Below the pieces are notes generated by a model that searched no databases, had not been told where the DNA came from, and was given only the letters and a program-made list of their open reading frames with translations. A program made the translations under genes and the position numbers. 64,000 bases of DNA from Takakia lepidozioides (Eukaryota; Streptophyta; Takakiopsida; Takakiales; Takakiaceae), in contig CM060732.1 of assembly GCA_030704615.1 (NCBI GenBank), forward strand, positions 32,159,053 to 32,223,052. The letters are read 5' to 3'. Positions 12,613 through 21,967 of this stretch are shown piece by piece (within the stretch, counting starts at the first letter, position 1; each line of letters starts with the position of its first letter).

Positions 12613-13320
12613 TATCTCTGCGGCACAAGTGGCACACCAACATCAAAGATCAGTTCCCTCGGCTTTGAAGCAACAATCTGTACTGGGGAAGAGGGCTGCA
12701 GCAGCAGTCCTGATATCGATAGTAACATGCTTTCTCTAGTTTTATTTGGTTGCAAGCTCTTCAATTAACACTCACTTACCTGTACATAACTGTATTGCAG
12801 TTGCCTCTGCCTGGTCCATTTCTTGGCTGAATTATGTCCTTGTCAGCACCAAGAGGACAAATGTAACCAGGTATGTTATATGCATGCACAGCAGAGATGA
12901 CACGAGCATCGCTCAAATTAAACGGATAGAACTGTATTTGCTTAAGATGTTTTCCAGTGGAAGGAATTAAATTGCATTAAACACTTCCAATCGCAATGTG
13001 GAAATACCAGAGAGTAGAACCTGCAAAGGTGATGCGATTGTTTTCACAACACGTCCCGCTTGCAATCTTTCAGAGAAAACACCCTTGGAAGAATCCGCAA
13101 TGCAGCAATCCCGACAACCAAGGCGCAGACGTTGCAATTTGAAAACCAAGCGAGCACTTGCAAGAACAAGGAGACACCCTCTGAAACGCGGTAGTCTGGG
13201 AGATTGTGGAGATGGAAGAAGGGTGATGGGTAGAGAGAGAGGAGAGACTGGAGCTCCAGTTACTTGTAAGAAGGGCCACCAGACTCTCCCTCTCTCGTTC
13301 CTTCCTCGGTGCACGAGACA
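12613..13320. promoter_or_regulatory. Upstream region of the XS/XH gene
   Basis: No supported coding sequence on either strand. A purine-rich run (about 13210-13250, GAGAGAGAGGAGAGA type) is present, which on the minus strand is the pyrimidine-rich tract common in plant 5' leaders. The promoter and 5' untranslated exon(s) of the XS/XH gene should lie here. Confidence 0.35.
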
Positions 13321-13500
13321 CTCTCATGACCCGCGGTTCGGATCCTAACCCTGGTTAAAGTATTGGTCCCGTCATCTGCTGCCCCTTCCCTCCTTTGAGT
13401 GCTCTGGGAAGTGGTTGTGGGTTCAATCCACTGATTGGTGTCACAGAGGTGTCCACCTTCCTGCTGGAAGGCAGTAGCCCTTGGGGGTCAAGAGACACCA
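13320..13500 (+). mobile_element. Possible tRNA-derived SINE-like segment
   Basis: The segment has a B-box-like block GGGTTCAATCC (about 13420-13432) preceded by a weak A-box-like block (about 13355). The head-to-tail spacing is longer than in a tRNA, and no CCA end or cloverleaf can be drawn. It is listed as a weak candidate only. Further right (13578-13725) a short open stretch (VEVNGENVVKGCVVPSYVPY) looks protein-like but has no recognised family. Confidence 0.2.
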
Positions 13501-13764
13501 TAATTTGCGCTTCCTTCGTCATATATTGTTGCTCTCTGCTTGGAGGTTCTGGGTTGGCTCTCTTGTAGAGAGAGACGTTGCAACATGTTGAAGTCAATGG
13601 AGAAAATGTGGTCAAAGGGTGTGTTGTGCCGAGTTATGTCCCTTATGTTTTGCCAAAGCAAAGAGAGCATCACCGTTTTAGGCTTGTTACATGTGATGGT
13701 CAGTTGCCATGTAGTATGGCACTGCCCTATTTTTTTTTCTTATTTTTTCCAATTAACATAGGAG

Positions 13765-14060
13765 TAGTGCTGGGCGGTTATCAGTTTTTTACTATAACCG
13801 CCGGTTTCGGATATTACAAATTTTGGAAATCTAATACCAGCCGGTTCAAGTTATTAAACAAATTTTAATATTTTCATACCCGTCGGTTATCAATAGTGTA
13901 AGAAATTTTGAACTTACAGGTTATCAATAGCTCCGTTTTGTTTTGTTTTGTTTTGTTTCTTGTTTTTTCTTTAATTTTAAAATAATAATTACTATTTTTT
14001 TAAATTTTAGATAACAGGGACGGAGCCCTGAGAACTTTATTAAATGATTATTTAAGGGAA
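13765..14060. repeat. AT-rich repeat with hAT-like end motif
   Basis: The left edge carries TAGTGCTGGGCGG, close to the terminal motif of many plant hAT elements. Several GGTTAT/ATAACC copies and runs of TTTTG follow to about 14010. A reverse-complement partner (CCGCCCAACACTA) lies at 59856-59868, about 46 kb away. The 8-bp neighbours differ, so the two ends are not proven to belong together. No gene is seen from 13500 to 14460. Confidence 0.35.
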
Positions 14061-14459
14061 AAAAAATTAAAACCCTTTAAATGCCCACAGGTTGCCATAA
14101 GGCATAACACACGGAGGACCGTGCAGGATAGGTTCGGGACCATAACCGAGAGAGGACTCTCGAATGAACTGCATTTAGAACCCACAGGGACTCGATGCCT
14201 TTTCTAAAACCTAGAGGACCTTGGTAAGATCCGCCAGAAACCATTATCCGTAACGGAGGTAGGACTGGACCTACGATAGTGGACAAAACTGAGAACAGGG
14301 AAGCAAAAGGATGGTGAGGGTGCATGGAGGAGGCTGGGAGAGCGGGAGAATAGCAGGACGAATCTGATGGCTAATTGCTTGCCCTGGAGAGCACCAAGAG
14401 TCTATCTGTGGAAATGAAGACGAGTTGTTGAACCTGCTCTAATATGCCTCCAATTTATC

Positions 14460-16355
14460 TCTGTTCTGTCAAATTATGGGGAGGCTGAAGAGGTGACTCC
14501 TACTTCCTTGCCAACAGGAGGGGATTGAATCTGCCCAAAGACAGGTGAGGCAAATGAGTCCGTGCTTGCCCCATGTTGCTCTGAAGGTATGGATGAGAGA
14601 GGGTTGTCTTTGTGGCTTCCTCTTGACTGTTGCACATAGCACTGCCCAAGCTTTTTTAGCAGCAACAATAAGATCAAAGAACACCATAGAAAGAATAGCT
14701 GAAGCAGATGTGTTCTCATTGTCTAGAGCCCAGGCACATCGTCTTTTCCATAGGTTCCAGAGGACGGAACTACGCAGAGCATCAAATACCGAGCAGTGGG
14801 AGGCAATTGTTTTGAGTCAGACTGTAGTTGAGAAGGATAGCTACTGGATCAGCAGGCATTTGGTCCCAAGTCCTGTAGAAGGAACATACCAATGGCCAAA
14901 TCTTTGATGGGGCCAGGCAGTGTAGCAGACAATGCTCCAAAGTTTCTAGCAATTGGTTGTTGCAACATCTACAGAGCAGAGCCTCAGGGAAGTTCAAATA
15001 GTGGCCCACTTTAAGCACCCTATTAGCTACCTGCCATAAGAAGGCACTTAATTTCGCCGGTTTCGACTTGCTCCAGACAACTGACCATATATCTTTCCAG
15101 TTCTCTTGATCAAAGTTCACATGGCTCCATTTTGTATCCCATTTGGAGTTTAGAGGCCTAGCAGCCAGCATTGCCCTATATCCCTTCTTTGCCGTATATG
15201 AAAAGAAGGGCTCTAGCTCCTCCTCAAAAGACCAAGACCCTTCCGCCGGGTCCAATTGGAGGCCGGAGGCTATATCCGAATTCCCCATCAGGATAAAAGC
15301 CTGTGTCTTGAGCCAAGCAAGAATGGAGGTACCCATGGTGCCTTGGGGTTGAAGGGTTTACCCGGGTCCGACCATTGACAGATCCGGACAGGGGCAGTAC
15401 TGGCTGCAGTACGAGCTGGTGAGGATATAGGGCTAGCTGTGATGAGCGAGAGGCATCCAGTTGTGCCATCAGCCTGGAATGAGAACCCTGAAATGGTGGA
15501 GATTGTGACATCTGAAATATAGAGAATATGGTTGGGAATGGAAGAGTCAGGCAAAATCCACTGATGAGGACTAGGGAGTCCAGGGCCGTCTTTAAGAATC
15601 TGCTTCCAGGAGTCAGGTATTGATTGAATTATGTGGTTTATGCCCCAACGTAGGCGGAGGGTTCCTAAAGCTTGCTGAAGGGATTGCGGAGTGCTAAACC
15701 ATAGGTCTTTAATCGAGAAAAACCTTCTTGACTCCCACACCGCCCAACGCTTTGCTGCCCGACGTTCATCCCTATCCGGGTTTCGAAGATTTAGAAAGAG
15801 GCTTTGTCTTTGAGTTTCTTGAAAGGTGGTTGGCTGCAGTTTTCTAAGAAAGGGCCTGAGGCTGCTCCATGATCTCCAGATGGAAGACCATAGGGGGGAG
15901 CCTGCGGATTTGTGACCAAACCCTTGGACAATCCAGCGAGTAGATTGTGACCAGAGGATTGAGGTCGATGGCGAGGAGGAGCAGATGGATGGGGTGACCA
16001 TGAATTTCCACCAGCCTCCCTCTGGTCCTAGGTATCTTGGGAGCCACTTACCTAAAAGCGCTTTGATTTGAGTCTATGGGTCAAGGACACCTAAGCCGCC
16101 CATCTTTTTGGGAAGGCAAATCTGTTCCCAAGAGACCTGTGGCTTTTTGTTCTGGGTAGTAGAGGCAGCCCCCCAGATGAAGTTCCTGATCAACCTTGTA
16201 ATCTCCTTAATTATTTTGTTGTTGGCCCCCATGTAGACGCAAAATACCAGATGCCCGCTAGGATGATTTGATTGGCAACCAGGGCTCTTCCATCGATGGA
16301 AAGATGGCACGAGCCCCAGTAAGAAAGCTAGTGCTTGAGTCTTTTCACCGTGGCT
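14460..16355 (-). mobile_element. LINE, 3' part (end of reverse-transcriptase ORF)
   Basis: Minus-strand frames in order: 16385-16074 with GRALVANQIILAGIWYF and NFIWGAAST, typical of the region just after plant LINE reverse transcriptase; then fragments at 16001-15288 in shifted frames; then 15336-14782 with the zf-RVT zinc-binding region (AKLSAFLWQVANRVLKVG ... CRCCNNQLLETLEHCLLHC). At least two frameshifts and a stop make it inactive. The translation at its 5' edge (ATVKRLKH) continues directly from the fragment ending TEDQRMQ at about 54559, which shows that this is the far half of the same LINE, interrupted by the LTR element between 16356 and 54558. The 3' tail below 14780 has no clear poly(A). 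Confidence 0.8.
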
Positions 16356-16887
16356 TGTGTCGTGCGCATACATATCGCTACACAACTACATCGCTGTCCA
16401 AACCACACCACACATATATGCACAATAAAGTAGTCTGCCACAATGATAAACAAGCTAAAAAGGACACACACTCTCAACACAAGAAATATGAAATCCATCG
16501 CTATCACTCTTTAAAATAGAAGTCGAGCCAGGGGCACCCCACGCTATGGGGACTCCACCCCACAACAACCTACACTCCCATCATAAGCACACTCAGATCT
16601 AAACGCATGAAGGAGCTCGGTCGCGCAGGCTCAACTCAAGAGAGATGAGCTGCGCGACTGCCGCTCTCGTGAAGATAAGACGGACCAGGTGTCAAACTAA
16701 ACTTGACACCTGATTTAACACTTGACCTAAATCCAAGTGTTAAATACAAATAACTAGTTTTATTCTAGCTGTTTTCACACTGTGCTTATTTAACTTGACA
16801 GCTGTCGTGCGCATACATATCGCTACACAACTACATCGTTGTCCAAACCACACCACACATATATGCACAATAAAGTAGTCTGCCACA
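16356..16887 (-). repeat. LTR of the gypsy element (a-b-a module arrangement)
   Basis: In plus orientation the region is module a (about 87 bp, 16356-16442), module b (about 360 bp, 16443-16802), then module a again (16804-16887). Module b recurs at 53354-53704 and, shortened, at 54232-54556. On the minus strand the internal region ends in a purine tract with GGGGGGC at about 16890, a plausible polypurine tract, right before a copy of module a starting TGTGGCAGAC. The outer edge joins LINE sequence at CAAG, and CAAG also borders the right-hand LTR copy at about 54557-54560, a probable 4-5 bp target duplication. Two readings of LTR limits (b+a or a+b) both give TG...CA ends; the sequence alone does not decide. 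Confidence 0.65.
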
Positions 16888-17146
16888 ATCGCCCCCCTAG
16901 CTGGTGGATAGGTCCCTCTACCTCCAGATAGCTACAAGACGTAATAGCCATAGCCGTACTAAGTCCGCTATCACTGTCCCTATCGTACTCAAACTCTATA
17001 GACCAAGAGGCCGGGTACAAGAGTAGCCCCATCGTTAGTCGTCGTCTTGCAATCTGTGAACTTGAGCCAGGACTTCGTGTATTCAAGGTCTCCTGTAGCT
17101 GGGCCTTGCGTTGCTTGTTAGCCTCCCATGGTTGTATCCACTCCCA

Positions 17147-18481
17147 CTATCCAATGCATTGTGGACATAACCAATCCCCATCTGGAACCATCTCAAGAGG
17201 TGGAGTCAAGCACCCCATATGCCAACCTCTAGAGCATCGATCACACACCAACATGGTGGCTGCCCCTTTAGCAGACCCACACAACATGCACCTCAAACCT
17301 GCAGATACCACTGCCAGGTTTGGGTCAATCCTGCCATCGACATTCAAAAGGTGACATGGCGCACAATTACGCACATGGTCCTTCCAAGTTATGCCATCCC
17401 GACCCTCCAAGACCAAGACGCCTGAGGGCAAGACCTCTCGAACCCTCAAAATAACACGTCCTGCAGTCACATCCAGGGTCGTAGGAGCAGTCTGCTGCAG
17501 ATAGACATAGTCACCAGGGTTGAATCTCCGAACCCCAGGACGATAGCCCCCACCACGTATGGTAGCATACCTCAACGTATCACGGTGTTGTGCAATGGCA
17601 AGGTTCTCGAAAGCCATGGGCATGACTCTCTTGAACAACTCTGCACGCTGCTCACACGCACGTGCCCACACGTCCGGATCGTCAAGGTTAAGAACTGTAG
17701 CAGCTTCTCTGCGAATGGATGTAGGCAAATCCGGCTCTCGGCCAAAGAGAAGAAAGTATGGTGAGAAGGAGGCAAGCGATGTTTGCTTGCTGAACCTGTA
17801 GCCCATGGCTAACCAGGGTAACTGAAGGTCCCAATCTCCTAGGTGTCCCTTCTGCAAGCCATACTTGCGCAAACCCCTCTTTACTGTCTGAACAACTCTC
17901 TCTGCCAAGCCATCGGCCTCAGGATGATCCCGAGAAGTGGTGCGGTGGTCTATCAAGGCCTTGTCACACAAAGCCTGAAACTCCCCCAAGAACTCTCTCC
18001 CTTGGTCCGTGAGTACCTCAGCTGGAGCACCGAATCGGCTAAGCACACAATCCAAGAATGCATACGCAGCTCCCTCACTAGCCTTATCAGGCAATGGAAC
18101 CAATTCAATCCACTTGGAGAAGTGCTCCACCATCACCAACACGTACTTGTTGTGGCGCATGGTCAGTGGCAACGGCCCTGCGAAGTCAAGACTCCACCTG
18201 TAGCCCAATCCCATGATCGGAAGAGGGTACAATTGTGGAGTAGGGGCGTTGAATGAAGCACGCACCTTGTCACACACCATGCACCTAGCCACAAATTGTT
18301 GCACCTCTGTGTGCATACCACGCCACCAATACTGCCCCTGCAGTAGGCTATGGGTGCGTCGCACCCCAAAATGCCCCAACTCCTCGTGGGCATGCCGCAC
18401 TAACCGTGCCCGCTGTGTTGGGTGAGGCACAATCCTCACTCGACCATCCTCCCACACTCGGAGCAGGTGTGTCCCTCCCAC
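17147..18481 (-). CDS. Gypsy integrase with C-terminal PHD finger
   Basis: A 444-codon open frame. Residues 1-85 contain the HHCC zinc region (HAHEELGHFGVRRTHSLL ... CMVCDKV). The catalytic core follows with the DDE triad: D in WSLDFAGPLP, D in LTDQGREF, E in DHPEADGLAERVVQT. After a basic GPY/F-like region (FNPGDYVYLQQ) the last about 50 residues are a canonical C4HC3 PHD finger (CMLCGS...MLVCDRCSRGWHMGCL ... DGDWLCPQC). Integrase inserts the element's cDNA into the host genome; PHD fingers usually read histone H3 tails, so this one may direct integration to a chromatin state, as chromodomains do in chromoviruses (inference). The frame differs from the RT frame before it, so a frameshift lies at about 18.5 kb. 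The ORF itself looks intact. Confidence 0.9.
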   Translation of the reverse strand: MGGTHLLRVWEDGRVRIVPHPTQRARLVRHAHEELGHFGVRRTHSLLQGQYWWRGMHTEVQQFVARCMVCDKVRASFNAPTPQLYPLPIMGLGYRWSLDFAGPLPLTMRHNKYVLVMVEHFSKWIELVPLPDKASEGAAYAFLDCVLSRFGAPAEVLTDQGREFLGEFQALCDKALIDHRTTSRDHPEADGLAERVVQTVKRGLRKYGLQKGHLGDWDLQLPWLAMGYRFSKQTSLASFSPYFLLFGREPDLPTSIRREAATVLNLDDPDVWARACEQRAELFKRVMPMAFENLAIAQHRDTLRYATIRGGGYRPGVRRFNPGDYVYLQQTAPTTLDVTAGRVILRVREVLPSGVLVLEGRDGITWKDHVRNCAPCHLLNVDGRIDPNLAVVSAGLRCMLCGSAKGAATMLVCDRCSRGWHMGCLTPPLEMVPDGDWLCPQCIG

Positions 18482-18527
18482 TTGAACCTCTTGGCTCGTT
18501 GTAGGATCCGATCCCTCTCCTTGGCAG

Positions 18528-20283
18528 TCACAGTGGCTGCCGTGTCTCCAGTGCGGAGGTAGTCCAACACAACTGAATCCTCATGTATATCTTTGGCGCC
18601 ACCTTGCTCATTGCTGGCCTCGGGTCCTCAGACACTTGATCTACAGTCATCCCTGTTGCAGGTCCAACCTGGCCTTCCGCTGCCAAGATACATAGAAATG
18701 CAGATACATGCCATCCGGGCACCATCTCCTCGTCCGTCTCACCATGCCACCGAGCTCCAGTGTCATCCTGCTGGCCCGTGCATGGATTGCGACTCAACCC
18801 ATCTGCATTGCGATTGACCAAACCCGGTCGATGCACCACCTGAAAGTCATACTCTTGAACGATGAGTGCCCACCATGCAAGCTTCCCCGTAAGCTTGTCT
18901 GACTCCATCAACCACTTGAGTGGTTGGTGATCCGTGATAAGGGTGAAGAGATTGCCGTATAGATAGCACCTGAAGTGTGCCACGGCCCACACTGCAGCTA
19001 AGCATTCTCCCTCATATGAGCTATACTTAGACTCTGCAGCATTGTTCGAGCGGCTAGCATAAGCCACTACGAACTCTCTTCCCTCATCATCCACCTGTGT
19101 GAGCACCGCTCCAAGCCCCAGCATGCTCCAATCTGTATGCAGCTGAAAAGGACGTCCCCTGATAGGTCGTCTCAAGATGGGCGCCGAGGTCAACCTCGCC
19201 TTGAGCTCTTGAAAAGCTTGTTCTTGCTCATCTTCCCATTGCCACTCCTGGTCCACCTTGGTCAGCTTGGTTAGAGCCTTTGCAATGGCACTAAATCCCT
19301 TAACAAACCGTCTGTAATAGTTTGCTAACCCCATGAAAGCTCGAACTCGGCTCACATCCGTGGGGCGTGGAACCTGTGCAATGGACTCTACCTTAGTCTG
19401 TTGTACCCCCAATCCTCCAGGATATATCATGTGACCCAGATACTCAATCTGGTTGTGGAAAAACTTGCACTTGCCCGGATGTAACTTCAATCCGTGCGTC
19501 CTCAAGCGCTCAAATACCCCCTGAAGGTGTCTCTCATGCTCCTCCACCGTAGCACTAAAGATGATGATGTCATCTATGTAGCACCGAGCAAACTCCACCC
19601 CTGCTAGAATCATGTCCATGACTCTTTGAAACTCAGCGGGAGCGTTTTTAAGCCCAAATGGTAAGAACCGCCACTGGTATAGGCAATCCTTCCCGTGCTC
19701 ATTGATCCCCCAGAATGCCGTCTTTTGCTTATCCGCCTCCTTGATCGGCAACTGGTGATATCCGGATCGTAAATCCAACGTGCTAAAGACCTTGGAATGC
19801 CCAATGGCATCAAAGATCTCCTCTGGTGTCGGCATGGCATATCTATCGGACTTGGTCTGACGATTTACAGGCCGGTAATCACCGCACATACGTCTCTCCG
19901 TCCAATTGCCATAGACATCCTTCTTGGCTGGCATCACTGTGGCTGAAGCATACTCTCCACCAGAGAGCTCCACCAAACCTGCCTCCCAGAGATCTTGAGT
20001 CCTCATCTGAATCAAAGACCTCTCCATGTCACTGTATCTATAGGGTCTCCGAAATATTGGCGTGTCAGTGGCCAACTCAATACGGATCTCTTGACCCTTC
20101 AGTGCTCCCAAGTCCTTCAAACTGAAGGCAAAGCAATTCCTGTAAGCCCTCAGGAACCGCCGTATACGTTGTCTCTCTCCTCCGGTGACAATGGGTCCAA
20201 TGTCAGGCTCCCAATTGTCCTCCGTAACTGCAACCTTAAGTCCAGTGGGCTTAGAGGTAGAGGACGCGTCCCGTGGTTGCTAT
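18528..20283 (-). CDS. Gypsy reverse transcriptase and RNase H
   Basis: The open frame from 20120 (same frame as the upstream methyltransferase tail, separated by one TAG at 20281-20283) encodes RT: MPAKKDVYGNWTERRMCGDY, STLDLRSGYHQLPI, RFLPFGLKNAPAEFQRVMD and the active site CYIDDIIIF. Then comes the connection and a Ty3-type RNase H with LHTDWSMLGLGAVLTQ, YSSYEGECLAAVWAV and LITDHQPLKWL. RT copies the element RNA and RNase H removes the RNA strand, both inside the virus-like particle. The order RT, RNase H, integrase is Ty3/gypsy. One stop upstream and one frameshift downstream show decay of this copy. Confidence 0.92.
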
Positions 20284-21346
20284 GCTGCAACCTCTTGAGC
20301 AGTACCCCCTTCCTGCTCAGTCAATGACAAGGCCTCATCCTGCCCCATCATCTCATCATTGAGAACCTCCTCAACCCGAGAAGAATCCCCAACCTCATCC
20401 ATCACAGCTGCCTTGGCTGCCAACTCCCTCTGAACCTCGAGCACCTCCCATGTGTGCCATGGATGTCTACACCCCGTGGTCCTCACCGGCTCGCCCCCAC
20501 TCGCTGCCTGTACCGTCTCGGTAGGCAGAGAGACCATGAAGGGGAGTGCACTCCGCACTCTACGTTGCTCAGCCATAGCCAAGCTGATAATCCAGGTCAA
20601 GCAATTGAGATCCATTGGTTGCCCCAACACCTGACGCCGTGATGCCTCAGAAAGAGAAGGCACCGCCGTGGTCCCAGTGGAAAACCCCATAGCCCGCTCT
20701 CGCTCGTCGGCATTTGGCTCCACTAACTGCTGCAACTGAGCATCCCACAGGAGGCCAGGTCCACCATCCCGAAAAGCATGGGATCCTGGGAAGCTGAGCA
20801 GTGTAGGTAATGCTGCTCGTGGTTGACCCACCCTGTTGACCACTGCCAAAGGCAAACGGTCATCGTGTCTCACACATTGAGACTGCCTCCCTGTGTCCAA
20901 AATGCCATCCACGGTGAGGTGTGCTGGCCGCTGGCACCCCATCAAATGCACGCTTGAGCAGTGCGGGTGGCATCAAGTTAGTCCACCATAGCCGTGGACG
21001 ATGAGCCCGTGATCCCACTGCAGCTGCATCCAGCAGCACTGCTGACCCAAGCCATGATCGGACTTGATGCACACTGGCCATCACCCTGGCCCGAGAATCG
21101 CCCATCAGTGGCACATTCTCCAAGATGTATGCTGGCGATACAACTTGATGAAGCTGCAAGTGGCGCAAAATCCGCACCATCTCCCAAAACAGACCCGTCC
21201 TCGAGTCTCGCAATCCATTGCCATGCCCGGCTGATGAATGCCCTTGGCAGGGCCAACCTGCCACTACCAGATCAATGGAGCCAACCGGCTCCAAATCCGG
21301 CGCCCCCAGCAACGAAATGTCTGCTGGCAAGGCTTGTTGGTATCCA
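20284..21346 (-). CDS. DNMT3-like cytosine-5 methyltransferase, C-terminal part (retrotransposon-encoded)
   Basis: On the minus strand, frames 21396-20860 and 20951-20280 (one frameshift at about 20.9 kb) hold the methyltransferase motifs in order: IDLVVAGWPCQGHS (motif IV with the catalytic Cys), GLFWEMVRIL, YILENVPLMGD (motif VI, ENV), AVGSRAHRPRLWWTNL (motif VIII) and, after a target-recognition stretch, ERERAMGFSTGTTAVP (motif IX) and RRQVLGQPMDLNCL (motif X). The spacing and the GLFWEM/HRPRLWW pattern resemble DNMT3/DRM rather than DNMT1. Such enzymes transfer methyl from S-adenosylmethionine to C5 of cytosine. Motif I (FLDLFGGISTGL) lies 25 kb away at about 46.97-47.01 kb because a DNA transposon is inserted at 21347. 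Gene order is protease, methyltransferase, RT. Retrotransposon-borne DNMTs were reported in charophytes and dinoflagellates (de Mendoza and colleagues, 2018). Confidence 0.9.
21336..21346. repeat. Left target-site duplication of the giant transposon
   Basis: GTTGGTATCCA here is identical to 46803-46813. Removing one copy and the 25.5 kb between restores the methyltransferase reading frame (AVRGYQ running into QALPAD). The 11 bp may include chance identity; 9 bp (TTGGTATCC) is the usual length for MULE elements. Confidence 0.9.
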
Positions 21347-21540
21347 ACGACGCAATGGCGTGAGCGTTGCACGTGAGCGCGCGAGCGTACGCTCACGCAG
21401 GAGTGACGTGGCGTGAGCGTACGCTCACGCCAGCTGACGTGGCGTGAGCGTCATGTCAGCATGCTGATGTGGCGGTAAATGATGACGTGGCACTGTCCGT
21501 CAACTGCCACGTCAGCATTAACATGTGCCGCCTATAACCG
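21347..21540. repeat. Left terminal region of the outer giant MULE
   Basis: Within about 10 bp of the end, GGCGTGAGC is followed by CACGTGAGCGC. The right end (46802 read inward on the minus strand) shows the same two blocks in the same order, so they are imperfect terminal inverted repeats. A perfect 22-bp palindrome with half-site GGCGTGAGCGT lies at 21410-21431, and GACGTGGC recurs several times to about 21500. Such subterminal repeats are typical transposase binding sites. The region 21540-21967 holds no gene. Confidence 0.75.
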
Positions 21541-21967
21541 TGGATGGTCCTATTACCGTGGAATTAATGCAGGGAATCTTGCCTAAATAGAATCAAGACG
21601 AGCGTTGAGGCCTACAATTGCAGCATCCAACATTGTGCAATTACAAATGCTTGTTTCACTTTTACAATTACGAAGACGACAAAATATCCTCACAAAGTGT
21701 GCGCCATAAAGGCTGCCACGAGAAGACTTCCTCCCTCCTCAAATAACAATGAGAGTTATGATCATCTTCAAAAGATGATTGTAGTGCATAGCGACAGCAA
21801 GACATGTAGACTTCGAACGGTGCAATGACAAATGTGCACTACCTAAAAGTTGTCACTCAGACCTCACTCCGTATAGTTGGAGGCCATATCATTGCACAGC
21901 CGACGAATTGATGTGAATTACACATTTCAAATCATGGTCATCCACATACCACATTACATAGTTCATG

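Noticed and set aside
21410-21431. Transcription terminator hairpin
   Set aside because: The palindrome is one of several GTGAGCG words at the transposon end and is mirrored at the other end, so a transposase site fits better.
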